Assembly: GCF_008831285.2 (NCBI RefSeq)
Contig: NC_045139.1
Location: 35,933,706-35,997,705, forward strand
Length of the DNA stretch: 64,000 nucleotides
From: Nymphaea colorata
Lineage: Eukaryota; Streptophyta; Magnoliopsida; Nymphaeales; Nymphaeaceae
Reading direction: 5' to 3'
In this document: piece after piece, positions 12,440 to 25,977 of the stretch
Numbering within the stretch: position 1 is the stretch's first letter
How the letters are laid out: each line of letters opens with the position of its first letter
Translations under genes and position numbers: made by a program
The notes under the pieces: generated by a model
Database searches by the model: none
What the model saw: only the letters and a program-made list of their open reading frames with translations
Told to the model about the DNA's origin: nothing

Positions 12440-12649
12440 ATGAAGAAAGGACTGCATCCACAGCTGCAATGGATTTCATATGTAACACCTTCTGGAAGAC
12501 TGATCCAGGCAATGATGACAAAAATACATCATGTTGGTAAAGTTTATCACTTTAGAGCAAAGCGCCAAATGGCTCAGAGTGTAGGTCAAATTGCAAAATT
12601 CAACAGACGCTATCGCCGCAAGCAAGAAGAAGAAGGAGAACAGAAGTAA
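12440..12649 (+). CDS. Large-subunit ribosomal protein bL31, organellar type (probably mitochondrial)
   Basis: A 69-aa intronless coding region starting MKKGLHPQLQWISYVTPSGR. Bacterial-type bL31 proteins start MKKxIHP and continue with a short beta-rich domain, and the length matches the family's roughly 70 aa. No cysteines are present, so this is the zinc-free (C-minus) form. The tail, NRRYRRKQEEEGEQK, is basic then acidic. The start is fixed by homology: the ATG is 11 nt into the exon after the acceptor at 12429. bL31 sits at the central protuberance of the large ribosomal subunit and bridges to the small subunit. Assignment to the mitochondrion rather than the plastid is inference: the plastid version is usually longer with a transit peptide, and none is seen here. 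The stop is TAA at 12647-12649. Confidence 0.85.
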   Translation: MKKGLHPQLQWISYVTPSGRLIQAMMTKIHHVGKVYHFRAKRQMAQSVGQIAKFNRRYRRKQEEEGEQK

Positions 12650-13968
12650 CTGAACGAGAAATGGAAACAAAGAGTGGAATGACGAAAGAGCTGTTGCCTA
12701 AGATTGTCACTTCCGATATACCAGCCTAGCGAGTGCGTCTTATATTTAGCTTCCCCATTACAGAAAAAGAGGAAGGATTTTGATCTGGACTGTGGTCTCT
12801 TTCAGTATCTGCAATAACTGCAATGTGATACGGTCTGGATTATGTGATGTAAGCTTGAAAATCATTTCTTAACTAATGAGTTGGTTATTTTGGACTTGCA
12901 GCTTGAGTTTTTTTTTTCTTAAACTCACTTGCGTACCTCTTTTTGTTATATGTATGATTTATATAGACAAATAAAGTCCAAAAAGTTTCTTTTCATACAA
13001 GCACTAGTTTACCTTTGTCCAAAGCTTAATTTTATTGTTATATATTCATTTTTATAAGATATCCACTTGACTTATGCAAACACTTAAAGAATTCATCATT
13101 CTACTTGTATTTGTTAACATCATTATTATTATTAGTATTTTTTTAGTTCAAAGTAAAGATTGAAGAGAAGCACCATTTACAAAACTTTAGCTTAAGAAAA
13201 CTTTGGAAAAGGAAACTGCATGATGTTTTAATGTTTTCTCAGAAAAAACTTGAGCGAGGTCTTACAATATTGAGGGCCACAAGGTGAATCTGAAAAAGAG
13301 GTTGCAAGGATACAAATTAAACAAAGCTATTGTTTTGAAGATGTGTCCCGCTTGTCAGATCTTGAAATCCGCTGTCATTGTTGCTAATTCCGCCTTGCAA
13401 GTATTCTCATCATTAATGTTCCTCGATTCTCAAATTTCTTCTATAAGCTATGGACAAGGTTTTGAAAATGACTTTCCAAGAAGATTTTGGAAATAAAGTT
13501 GTAAAATTGCCCTTTTACTTTCAAAGTTACGAATTTTGAAGTTTGTTTTTATGTTTTTTATTCTTATATCTGGGTTTTGAAAGATGATAGTTTTTAAAAA
13601 TTTCATTTCCCAAGTGATTCCAGTCACTAAATTTTCATGTTCCAACTTTGGGTATTTTCTTCCTCGACCTCTTTTTCCCAATGGAATATGCTCATTTTAC
13701 TATATGTTAAATAAGAATTGACCCGCACAAGTTGTATCGAATCGATCTAAGACATCATTTTAAAATAATTTACTTCTTTTGAAATACTTTCAATAGATAT
13801 TTTCAAAATTTTTCAGAGAGAGAAGGGCCAAGGCCCCCTTGTTTTCACCTTGGTTAGCCGATACAGCCTGATATACGCAAGAATGTACTGCAAACAAGCA
13901 GTTAGATGAAATTCAGAAACCCAAATTGTTTTTTGGTGCCTTTTTTGTGAAACATTCATTTTTCTTAA

Positions 13969-14008
<40 letters not shown>

Positions 14009-14369
14009 CTTGAAATTAACATGATAATGTTTGACTTTGAGCAGGGCTCCAAACATGAAATATATATATATATATATATATATAAAATAAAGCTTGAAAT
14101 TAACATGATAATGTTTGACTTTGAGCAGACCTCCAAACATGAATACAACTACAAAAACCAAACACCTGCTTGTATTAAAGAGAGAAACAACTTCATCCCC
14201 GTCTACCTATGTTTCATCTTTAATTTACATTCCCATAAGCTGGTTACAGTTATTCCATATATTTAACATTGAGAATAAGATTTTTTAAATTGATATTGAT
14301 AGTTAATAGTGGCAATGTCAACCCCTCTCTCTCTTTCTACAGCACATTTAAAGCCTCCAAAATGAAATT
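12650..14369. other. bL31 3' UTR and intergenic region up to the 3' end of 4CL-like A
   Basis: The two genes are convergent here. AT-rich sequence with an AATAAA at about 12969 may be the bL31 poly(A) signal. A GT/TA microsatellite block (13970-14082) and a 50-bp direct repeat are described separately. Open frames are short and driven by microsatellites. I recognise no gene. Confidence 0.5.
14009..14142. repeat. 50-bp direct repeat separated by a TA microsatellite
   Basis: The copies at 14009-14058 and 14093-14142 both start CTTGAAATTAACATGATAAT and end CTCCAAACATGA, differing at about two positions. Between them is a (TA)n run, and another TA run abuts copy 1. This looks like slippage or unequal exchange at the microsatellite that copied its flank. 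Confidence 0.85.
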
Positions 14370-17300
14370 TCACAATCTAGATTTGGAGCTTTGGAGTGCC
14401 TGTTGTATCAGATCCCTTCTTAATATCTTCCCGGACGCCGTTTTTGGTATAGAATTTACAAATGCAACCCTACGTACTTTCTTGTATGGTGCCACCTGCA
14501 ACATTCATGTTTTCCTGGTGAATCTTCAGTTGAGAAAATTTCTAGAAAACATTTAATGAAAAAATAAACTGTGCGTACTTTATCTTTCCTTTTTTTTTAA
14601 TGCTCTTCATTCAAGGAGGTCAAAGAGTGAAAAATTGAGTAGAAGGATCTCAAAATTGTAAATTTCAAAAGAGAACGTTGAGGAAATAGTAATGTCAAAC
14701 CATTGTTTTTTAGCTCCTCCACACAAAACAAGAAGTGTTCCTTTTATCTTAAGATTGTTGACAAGCCATGGTCTATTTGTTTTTCTATTTTAGATTTGCC
14801 ATGGCTCTGATTCAGCAGCCATGTGTAGAACAAGTAAAAATGACCTTAGCCCTTGATCACTCATGGATACTCAATCTCAAGCGGTATAGATTGCTGAAAA
14901 GGGAAAAAGAAAAGAAAATGGTGAAAGAAACTAAACAAACTTAACAGCATTAAACAGAGATCATGATCACGAAGTCTAAAAAGCATGTGTTCGGTTACAT
15001 GTTTGTGCTTCAATCAGGTTCTCGAAGGCATATTTATACAATAACAACTGAAAACACAAGAGAAAAAATCATTGGGATCCTAGAAAGAATTACTGGAAAT
15101 AGTTTTCGAACTTTTGAGAATTGGAAAGAAAGCATATCTTTATATTGAACATTGAAAGATAATGCAAATAAGAAGGCACATTGAATGAAACTCATAATTT
15201 CAAGTTGGGCCAAAAAAAGAAAAAAGGATATGCATGTCACGTCCCTGTTCAGAAGCCTAACAATCAACCTAAGATAATGTTTTCAATATAGAACATAAAC
15301 GTATTAGAATCAAAATTCAGCACTTGGAAAATGTAATATAGACAATAGAAGACAAAATTTTCTGTTGATTCTGTAAAAGTAATTTAGACATAAAGATCAA
15401 GTCCATGCAGCTGGTTCTTCCAAAAATGAATTGAAAATATGAGTTTCAACTATTAAGTTTTTTTAGCAAACTTATTTTTTGCAAAACGATTTTTCATAGG
15501 ATGAGACTCTAAAACTGGGGGAGTATTTTGTAAGGGTTGCCAAAAGGAGTACTATACCATAAAAAGGTATAAGGCATGGACTATTTTGTGATAGATGCTA
15601 GGGGCTCCTTTCTCAAAGACAAGACCCTTAGAGGGAATTTGGTGATGAGAACATTGCATTCTTAGAACCAATGTTCTCTATAATACATGTTTCAAGAATA
15701 CCAGGTTCTTGTGCCAAGAAATATTATTGTATGATTATATTCAGTTTTTGTTTGTTGGATCTGCAAACAACATTGGTAGTTACATCATGGTCTTTGATAG
15801 ACGAACAGATCATCTGTTCTAAGACTATGTGCTCCATGCAAATCCAGTGTTGTGAATTTGATCCATTTAAGAAGCAGAATGGACCGATCAAACAAGCACA
15901 CTAGGTGCAGGAAGCCAGGTCTGGTCAATGTGATGCAGGACTAACTCAAGCTGCTGGGTTCAAGCACGTTCAGCCAAGCTAGGCTCAGTTTAGTCCTGGC
16001 TCAGGTGCACCCCCAACACTATAAATCATTTTGTCTTTGGACTATGAAAACCTTAAATCATTTCAACTCCAGGTATAGTTTTTCAGGAAGAAGTAACAAG
16101 GAACACATTTAGCATAGGATTGCAGAAGGAATATGGTCATACTATCTACATGAGTGGTACAAAAGGTGTTTAGGATTTAAGGCCATAAGACTATCCGGAA
16201 GGAATATGGTTACTGTTCGATATCCATACCTGCTTAGCTATGAATCCCATGACTTGTGTCTCGGATAGATTAGACTTTGGTTGTCTAACAACAAATGCCA
16301 TAGGTATTTGACCTGCTTCGTCATCAGGGTACCTGTTGATCCACATTTTTGATGTGAGAATCTCTCTCTCTCTCTCAAAGTGCACACACACATTTATACA
16401 CTAAATGAAGGCAAAAATTTATAAAGAAGAGCATTCTTGCTCATGTCTGGATTCATTTTCTTCAATCCCTTCTTCATTTTTCTACAAAAAGCGCAGTTCG
16501 TTATACATAGAGCTTATCTTTTCCTGATCATAGCATCTATATCCATTTTCACACTTAATAGCCACTAGAAACAGTTTGACATTTTAAACCCAAATCTATT
16601 AATCTATATAACTTGGTTGGAAATTGAAATTTTTTTTAATCTCTGGTAGACATATACTTCTCTATAGAGATATACCTGCTGCTTGGGTAATGTGTTTAAA
16701 TCTCTAAGACTTATTTCATTTAAATTTATGAACCAAACATGAAACTTTGTGTTCATCCTTAGTGAAACTTTCACCAAGTTCGAGAAATAAAGTCAAAAAA
16801 TATGACTGCCAACATTTCTTGGTAAAAAAAACTAGTGAAAGCCAAAACTGCCACATACATAACCCAGCAAAACTTTTGACTGAAATGCTTTGGCCAATAA
16901 AAAAATTTTACCAACCATCAAATGGCAGAAAATGACTTACGGAATAACAGCAGCATCTGCAATCTCAGGGTGCGATTGAAGTAATTGCTCCAACTCTACA
17001 GGAGCCACCTGCACAAAGACAACAGCATACTCAACGTTCTCTTGGAACTTTAAAATTTCTTTTGCAAAAAATTTGACTGTTGAGCAAATTAGAAAGATCA
17101 CATTTAATGACCATGCTTTCTGATTCATGGGATCTCTCCAGGTATACCCATGAAAGACAAAGTTTTGGCCAGGAAAAAGAACAAAGAGGATGCCCCTAGG
17201 GAGCTGGAAATCTCTGATTTACTTGGTCTCAAGCAACTCTTCATTTGTTTGTCTCAATTCTATCAAGTGCTTTGTTGGTTGAAAGCACAAAATCATGACC

Positions 17301-20300
17301 TTGATGCAAGTCTAATGTATTCTAATTTATCTGCTGGGGGATCATTCGACAAGTACTTGAAATCACTTAAATGTGTTGTCATTACCTAATGAATGTGCAA
17401 CTTAGTTCCTAAACCCCTAAAGCACAAAAGAACAACAAAGCTGGAGATCATGAACTAAGCCATGGAGATCATGAACTAAGCCATGTTTGTCATCTTTAAA
17501 CCTGAATATGCGATGAAAATCTCAAACTTTAGATAGAAAGGCAATATTACATGATAATGGAATTCAGATAGCTTCTCTTTATTTCTTTCACTCTTTTTTC
17601 TTCTTTCTTAATTACTGATAATTTTTCTACATCCTTAGCAATTGTATCAAGCAATCCACCCCAGTACTGCTGGCCTATTTTCATGCAAAAAATATTTTTT
17701 ATTAGCAGAACCCCTTCTTAGGCTGGATCTAGCCCCACTGAATTAAGCTTATACACCCACTGTAGCTTTCCCAACAGTGTAGTTACTTTGAGGTGCAGAT
17801 CCTTCGCACACTGGGAACCTTGCAAAATTTAGAAAGAAAGGGGTTTGAAGTTCTGAACTATTCTTTACCTGATAACCCTTGTATTTGATCAACTCCTTTA
17901 GTCTATCAACAACAAAAAGGAACCCATCCTCATCAATGTAGCACAAATCGCCAGTTTTCAGCCAACCCTCTGAGTCCAGAGTAGTAGAAGTGGCCTTTTC
18001 ATTATCCAAATACCCTGCATAACACCATAAACAAATGTTTGAATTTTTAAGAAGAATAGGTTTAGAACTGCAAGCAGATTGGATTAGTTCGGCTAATGAG
18101 ATAAATACATAATCAGATTTACTGCAGTCAAAGATTTTGAAAACTCCAAGTCCAGACCTCCCTATGTAAAACCTGCTTTCATGGCACATGGATCCAAGTC
18201 CAGCCATAGTGTTTAAATCATTAAATAACTAAGAGAATAAGTTGCTTGCATGTCTTATACACACACACACACACATCCCCAGTCCACTTAGGCCAGGGGA
18301 AAAACCAGTCCCCTCAAACTCACTTTAAAAAAAAATATTTTAAACAAAATCTTAACATTCTAGTGTGTCTATAAACACTAAATTTAATATGAAACATGTC
18401 TCAACTGAAGTTGCTTTTTTTTTAAAAAAAAATTGATTTTTTCTACTATTAAAAGTTCGATGTTACAAGAGCCATTCATTTTCTGATTATTTTAAAAATA
18501 TTAAGACATCAAAACATTTCTATTATCATATGTATGAGTTCAGATTGCACAACAGGTAGGTCGGGGACTCGGGATATACCAATCACTGTATATACCCATA
18601 TGTAGATATAGAGGGAAGGTTAATAGCGTTACCCTTCATGATTGTGGAGCTTCTGAGCCAGAGTTCCCCCTTCATGTTGGGAGGCATGGGGTTGCCAGTA
18701 GCAGGGTGGACAATCTTGGCTTCAGCGTGTGGAAGAAGCTTCCCTACAGCCCCATAACGCGCTGTCTCCTCTGGGCCTGCTGTGAATGCGATTGCACCTG
18801 TTGACTCTGTTAATCCATACCCCTGCAACAACACCACACGACCATCGTCAAATTCAGAGTGCTTCTCTTGAGGATGGATCAAGGGAGTTGCAGATTGGCT
18901 TTCTCAATGGCGAATAGGACAAGCGGACTCATTTGAAGTGATTAGGATGCCTGAGCTACGCGAGCAGTTTCCCGGAACAGAATTCCTCAATCTTTTGCTG
19001 AAACATATTATTTGCCATTCGGAGTTCGACCCCAACAAACTACAGTGCTGCGTGGAGAGAGAGCACCTATCGCAACCTGGCGATGCCACAGCAGCGGCCA
19101 TGGCTACTTTCCTTGTTTCATTCCTAATTATTTTTTTTAATAAATTGTGTGTTTTTATTTTACAAGCAATTCAGCTAAATCCCTAGGTCGGCTTATTTGT
19201 TTTCGATTTATTGAACAATGACATAATCAAACCTCAAATTAAACGTCAACAACATTTAGATTTACGTTTTTATTGACTTTTGTTTTTTACTTATATTTCA
19301 CTTTTCCCGTTCCTTTTTAAAAGTGAAAAGGAATCATTAAAAATTTTATATTTCAAAGAGAAGAAAACTTCCGAAAGAAAACACACATTTTAAAAAAATT
19401 ATAAGCAGAAGGAAGTCTGAAAATACAATAAAAAATTATAACCTCCTGTTACATAGAAGGCCGAGTTTTACGTAAACAGGTTTTATATAGATTTCCCGAA
19501 TTCCTCAACTACGAGAAATTTCTTCTTTCAAAGAGAGAAATAATCCAAGACGCTTGTTGAAGCTTTTGTACAAATCGTATTGAGATATATATTTTTTTTT
19601 AATGTAAAAACTAAGACGTCGTTTGGCATCAGAGTTTTTCTTTTCTGAATGTCCCAGAATTTTTAATGTCTCATAAATCTAAATCTGTTCCAAGGAGAGA
19701 GTGTCTTTAATGGACCCGTAAGAGAGTGATTATAAAATACCTGCCAGTAACCGCATGGAAAACATGTATCTTTACAGACGCAATAAATTGTTTATATACA
19801 TATCATAATCAAATAATGTTTGGGAAATTTAAGGGGCAAGATTTTTTTTTAGGTATAATGCGGTAAGTTTGGAAAAAATGAAAAAATGAAAAAAAATTAA
19901 AATTTTTAAAAATTAAAAAAAATGAAAAAATAAAATTAGTAAGAAACTAATGAAGCAAATACAACAAATAAAAAAAACTGTTTGGTATTACAAATCTGAA
20001 AAAAAAAACGTAAAAAAAAGAAAAAAAATGTGTTTTTTTGTTTTTAATGTTTTTCTTCAAACATATGTGATTATATATATATATATATATAGCACCCTAC
20101 CATCTCGCTCTCTTCCGACCATGTGTTTCCAACAAGGTGTTTTTAAGAATGGGTTTCAGATATTATGTCATTTGTCATTTTGGTAACATTTATATACCAT
20201 TACTCATTTTGGTAACATTTATATTATATAAGAAATCTGAAATCAACTTTCTACTGTTTGAATGGTTTTTTTTATATTTTGTACAACTAAAAATCATAAA

Positions 20301-20386
20301 AAAAAAAGTTCGACAGCTAGGTTTTTAAATGATTACTTTTTACAACAACAGAAAAAAAAAAAAAAACCATCAGACATAGCTGATTG

Positions 20387-20419
<33 letters not shown>

Positions 20420-22232
20420 GTAGGCATTTCATCTGTTCAAATTCCCGCGTTTTACTGTTGAAACCATGGTTTTTCTGTTTCTCATTGGTACGCGTACGCG
20501 TGGCGTGAGTACTGAGTTGACACTTGACAGCAGACTAGTCGCTTTTCATTCGTACACGTGGACTGCTTTGAAGACACACGCTTCCCAGCAAGAACTGCCT
20601 CAGTGTGGGTGGAGCCCACTCGGCCACCCATGTCAAACACGTTCCAGTCCCACCCGACAGAGCTGACTTAGTGCCCATGCTGCTCATTAACTCACACATC
20701 TGTTCCGTAGTCCCGAACTTGGAATCCCGACTCATATTCCAAGCTCATCTCATATCGATTTAGATACTTCACTGAGACGATCCGATAACGAGATCTGTAC
20801 GTGCTGAGACAACTGAGAAAACCCCATCTTAAAAAGTTTTTTTTTTTTAAGTTATATGAAAATTTTAAAAAAACTTATTTATCTTACATAATCAAAAACC
20901 TTTAATTCAACCCTTTTATAAAACATTTTTGAAAAGGTAAACATAGGATTGGATTTGGATTAATTGTTTTGACTTTTGAACTGGTTCGAAACTCAAGGGA
21001 TTGAACTAGTCCGAGTTGAGTAATGAAAGCTCGACTCAACCCGGAACGGGCTCCTCTATCCAAGCATTTATTTTTCCAGGACAATGCAAACAGCGGAAAA
21101 GAATAATTTTCCCGGCCGTTCCCCATGAAGTGGGGGAGACGTGCCACGACGATTCAATATCAATTGGCAAACAAGTGTTAAAGGTATTTGTAGTTTGTAC
21201 CTGAACCACCGATACGTTAGGGAACCGGGATACGAACCGGTCGATGACCTCCTTCCCCAGTGCAGCCCCGCCCGACCCGACCGACTCGAGAGAGCTCAGA
21301 TCGAATCGGTCCACCACCTCCAGCTTGGCCAGCGCGACGAGAAGCGGGGGAGAGGCCGGTATGTGGCTGACTCGGTACCTCTCAACCGATCGGAGCATCG
21401 TCAACATATCGAACCGCTCCATGAACACCAGCGTCTCGGCCACGGCGATCGCGTTCACGATGAAGAACAGTCCGAAGATATGGAACATCGGGACCGTGAC
21501 GAGCGTCACGCCGGGGCTCCGGCTGGGGTCCCTCGTCATCTGGAGCGACGCAACGAGGGCGATGTAATTCCGGTGCGTCGAGACGACGCCTTTGACAGGT
21601 CCAGTCGTACCGGACGAGTAAAGAATCGTGGCGGTGTCGGCCTGATTCCCGGTGGAGACGGCTTGCCCGACGGAACCCTGAGCCGACCGCTTCGGATCCC
21701 GGCAGCTCGCGTCGGACTGGATTATGGCGAGGAAATCGGGCGAGTCGATGATGACGGGAGGGTGGGGAAGCGAGGGAGGGACGAGATGGGCGGCGGAGGA
21801 GTGGACGAATGCGAAAACCGGTTTGGAGAGGCGGCATTGGTACGAGACCTCCGAGACGGTGCTGGCTGGGTTGGAAGCTGTGAGGATGGCGCCCAGGGAG
21901 AGAACGGCGAGGTCGACGACGGGGACGTAGATGGAATTCGGGGAGATGATGAGGACGGTTTGGCCCTTTCGGATGCTGGCGGCAGCGAGGAAGTCGGCGA
22001 GGGAGCGGACGTAGTTTGGGAGAACGGAGAAGGGGATGCGGGCGCCGGTGGGGGCGTCGATGAGGGCTGCCGTCGGCGAAGCCGTCGAGGAGCTGCGAAG
22101 CAAGGAGAAGACGAATTCGGGGAGGTAGAGGGGGAGGTCAGGGTCCGGCAGCGGCGACGCCGCGCGGACGGAGTGGTAGGTCCGAGTGGCGGCGCAGTAG
22201 CCGCTTCTTGGGTCTGCTTGGCTCGTGCCCAT
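14370..22232 (-). CDS. Peroxisomal 4-coumarate:CoA ligase-like / acyl-activating enzyme (copy A)
   Basis: Exons in coding order: 22232-21201, 18822-18633, 18014-17869, 17008-16941, 16332-16230, 14495-14370. They join in phase to 554 aa. The AMP-binding P-loop is [10 protein letters not shown] (206-215), the A5 motif is QGYGLTEST (from 344), the hinge is [15 protein letters not shown] (ends 456), and the C-terminal catalytic lysine is in TASGKILRR (K536). The protein ends KSRL, and SRL is a PTS1-type peroxisomal signal. The 4CL-like clade with such tails includes OPCL1 and At4g19010/At5g63380-type enzymes, which load jasmonate precursors, fatty acids or p-coumarate onto CoA through an acyl-adenylate. 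The substrate here is unknown. Box II reads GELWLRSS, where most relatives have GEIWIRG. The chosen ATG gives the family-like N-terminus; an in-frame ATG at 22379 would add 49 residues. Exon lengths 2-6 match copy B exactly. Confidence 0.93.
18823..21200. other. Intron 1 of 4CL-like A, with a coding-like island and AT-rich repeats
   Basis: This 2.4-kb intron separates the large first exon from exon 2. It holds a base-balanced island at about 18860-19110, poly-A/T tracts at 19840-20040, TA runs at about 20073-20091 and 20386-20415, and a GC-richer segment at about 20460-20760. None carries a recognised gene. A GACTTGACTC/GAGTTGAG-type dispersed repeat is visible near 20990-21045. Confidence 0.6.
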
Positions 22233-25200
22233 CCTGGTTTCTGCTGCCGGTGCCGCTGCTGCCACCGGCTGCTCCTCCTCTACTTCAACCTGCACCACCA
22301 ATCTCTCCCTCTCTCTTTTGATTGAAAAGAATGGGGAGAAATAGTCGGAGGCAGGACTTATGAAATGAATATTAAACATTCTAGAACATATGGCCAAAGT
22401 TATGGTGAATAGCGAAAATACGGCTAATTATGAATTATTTTAATTTTAATTGTTTTAATTTGCGGAGAAAATATGCGGTTAAGTTAAAGAAATTTAAAGT
22501 TAAACGCGTTTTTTTTTTACAATAAAAGAAATTCAAACTTAAACTTGTTTTTATGGTACCAAGGTTATGTTTTTTTTTATTAAAAGTTTGAATGAATATT
22601 TTGAAATTGATTAACATGTAGGAAATGTTTTAGTGTGAACACTTGACGGAATTTAAGGGTTCATTTCTCTTGGATTTTGTCTTTTCTCCTGCTTTGATTC
22701 TTCTCATGTGGATGTTATCAATATGACTTTGGTCTTCTCTCCCTCCCACTCTAGCGTATAATTTTGATTGTCCCCGCAATCCATACAATTCTTTATTTCA
22801 TTTCAAAAACAACTTTTGTTACTTCCAACAGATAAATTCTTAAAAAATCTGATGACCGATGCATGAACATCACAACTATAATTTTGAAGTATATAATATT
22901 CTTAAAAATCATGTAAAAAAATGAAAAACAACAACTAAAATAATCATATAGTTTAGTCAATAATCAAATAACATTGTTAATGATTTAGGAAACAATATCA
23001 ATGAAAACCAAATATAAGAAATAATGTCAATCCATAAAGTGGCTCATGTACACATATATATTCGCTCGTTATACTGGTCATTCCAAAGCATTTAAGGTAG
23101 ATGCTAGCAAAGTGAAAAAACCAAATTCACAGAAAATAATATAAAAATTTAAAAAGTAAAATTTATACTTAACAAGAGACTAATTTCCATATATATAATA
23201 AGTACAACCTAATTATCATTGTAATTTCCATGTGTGATGCCAATTTAGCACAACTAATTAAGGTTTAATGATTATAAACATTTCTATAGCCTACTAAGTA
23301 TGAGACTTGCTTGAATCGGAAACGGCATCCATATGCCATGCTTGTAGACTATCTAAACATTATAATCTATATGTCACATTCACCAAACACAAAGAAAGTA
23401 TCAAAATGACCCAAGTATGAACATGGGCAGCTCTTTTTTTCTTCACGCGTGTACTCAAAGAAGGACAATTCAAGTTGCGCCATATAAAACAAAATCGCTA
23501 CATCATTTTCATAGAAAAAACTACAAAAAAAAATAAGTTTGTAAAGCATAAACTCCATTACTCGAGCTCAAAATCAAAGTCACATTGAACAACCCTGATG
23601 ACATTTCTTCAAAGAAGAAACCTGTTTTTTGATTTCTGGTTCCAAAATGAATTACATTCTGCCCCATACACACTACTCTTTACTCTTTCTTCTTTCTTGA
23701 ACTCAGATACTCTTTCTTGATGCCATAGCTGTAGGATTTTTGACATCCACAGTCAGGCAAGAAAATAAAAATGAATTTGGTCTTGCAGTGACAATTCTTG
23801 TTCATCCGCGCATGCACTTAAACTACATTTCTTTCCATTTCATGGAAGAAATTAGGTTGCAGCATAATATTCAATCTGTTTCAAGTAAAAGGAGAGTTGG
23901 GCAGTCGGTGTTTTGGCATTTAAGAGTTTAGGTTGGATATGAAAAATCTTTGGGGAATACTTTGGCTTTTTAAGGTCAGTCTTCTAAAAAGGGGAATGTT
24001 TTAAAAATGACTTTCTGGAAACGTAAATGGAAAAATATGTAAAATGATAAATTTCTCAGAATATAAAAGAATTGGCACTTTCTGGATGGAATAAACTTAA
24101 AGCGACGGGTTCTGACAGCATTAATTAAACTCAACTTTCCAGTTACCAAAATTGGAGACCAGGTAGGGAGACGGTAGTTGTGAGGAGCATTCAATGGAAA
24201 ATCTTCTTCACTGCCTACCTGAAACCTGACATCTTTATGGAGCCATATGAAATTTTAGGGTTTCACCATCCTCAGGTATAAATGCAATTGCAGTGTACAT
24301 TTAACTTTTTCTTTTCAAGTTCGAGAGGCTAATTAGTTTTGTTGGACAGCTATTTTGATTCCTATGAGTGCTCTATGTTCTTGGACTTACCGGTAGAGTG
24401 CGGCACCAAATTAAGCATCAAAAGAATCAGTCAGCCCCTATAACAACTGATGCTTGTACAGCTTGTTGAACATTAGATGCAGAATATTGGTCTAGGATTA
24501 TGAATCTTTTATGTTGACTTCTAAAGAGATCCCGTCACATATTATTCTTTATAACGATGCATACAGACATAATCAAATATTCAAATACAGCAGGACATTC
24601 TATAAATTCAGGACTCGGAAGATAGTTCTAAACCCAATGTGTCCTGATACTTGCATATCATTACACATTGCTTCGCTATGTGTCACTTCATCAGCTTATC
24701 ACATTTCATCGTATCAATGCACTGAACAATATTGATTAACATTGTAATAAGAAGTTACAAAGGAATCTTGTAAAGGTATTCCTTTGATAATGAATGTAAA
24801 TTGATCGAGGGTACTCACAGATAAGTAGTATTCTTCGGAAACTTTTCAACAAGGGTATTCTTCGGAAACTTTTCGATCTTCGAGTTGCATCCAGTAATAT
24901 CTTACAATGGTAACTCCAATTGTCCCTGTATTACTTAGGTAAGGATAATTCCAAAATAGACGCTATATAGATCTGTATAGTGACATTTCCCATTGTTATT
25001 ATTTACCACTGGGGCTGAGGTAAGAGTTAAAAAGGTAGTTTCAGTTGCCACTATGTGATGGCTGACAGCCCATGGAGAAGGCAACAGCACATTCGATGGT
25101 TGGATCCTATGGAGTAAAAACCTTAGAATAAGGCTACCGCTGCTTGAAATATTGAAGCATTAGATGATGGATAACAAGAAAAAATGAAGACAAGCAGAAA

Positions 25201-25977
25201 TGGGCTGTTATGGTGAAGCTTAAAATGAATGAAGGCAAGGAAAACCCTTCAGATGTCCAAAGCACGCCTGATACACTGAGGTTTTGAGGTTTTTAATTCA
25301 GTGAGAACGGTAGAATATAATACTTCTCCTATTCACTTACAGAAAACCCTTACTGCATCGATGTCTTCTTTCTTATTTTCTTTTGACAGAGGAAGAAAGG
25401 ATGCTTCAGCTGCCACCGACAGCATTATGTAACTTCACTTATTATCTTCGAATAAAAAGTACACACTTGTTATTTTTCTTACAACAGCACTGAAATATAT
25501 GCAATATCTTATCGATACAAGAGAGAGAGAAAACAAATTAAGCTCATTGACCACCAATTCCCACGGACGTCTCTCCTTGCACCACCATGGAGAACCTAAG
25601 CTCCCCGGCCCTTTTGGAAATTTAGACTTCATAATACACTACACAACCGGGCTCGTGTAGAAGGAAAAAAGTGGCACTGGCTTGAGGCACAGGTTAATGC
25701 TATATTTTTCGTGAGCTCACAGTTTGCATAAGATTCCTTTATGGCAAGAGACGATATCGATGATATGGATCAAAAGAATACAGTTCATGGGTGGCTCAGA
25801 GGTGATGACAAGAAAGAAGACCTTTACCTTACATTAGACAAAAAGGAATATAAGCAGTATGGACCAGTATCAACAGCTTTCAATTAGATGTGGCTTCACA
25901 TGTCAAAACAGAAGCACTGGGCTCTTGCAAAGCTACGAGAGGTGATAGATATGAAGCTCACTTATTTTAACCGCTAA
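22233..25977. other. Upstream region of 4CL-like A and 3' flank of U2AF65
   Basis: Both genes are on the minus strand, so this interval holds the promoter and 5' UTR of 4CL-like A on the left and the 3' UTR of U2AF65 on the right. The 4CL leader is CT/GA-rich around 22300-22320. The rest is AT-rich with no open frame of interest and no recognised element. Confidence 0.5.

Noticed and set aside
21141-22325. 394-codon open frame on + opposite 4CL-like A exon 1
   Set aside because: It is the antisense shadow of a GC-rich coding exon: composition rich in R, E, D and G, no domain, and the minus-strand frame carries all the ligase motifs.
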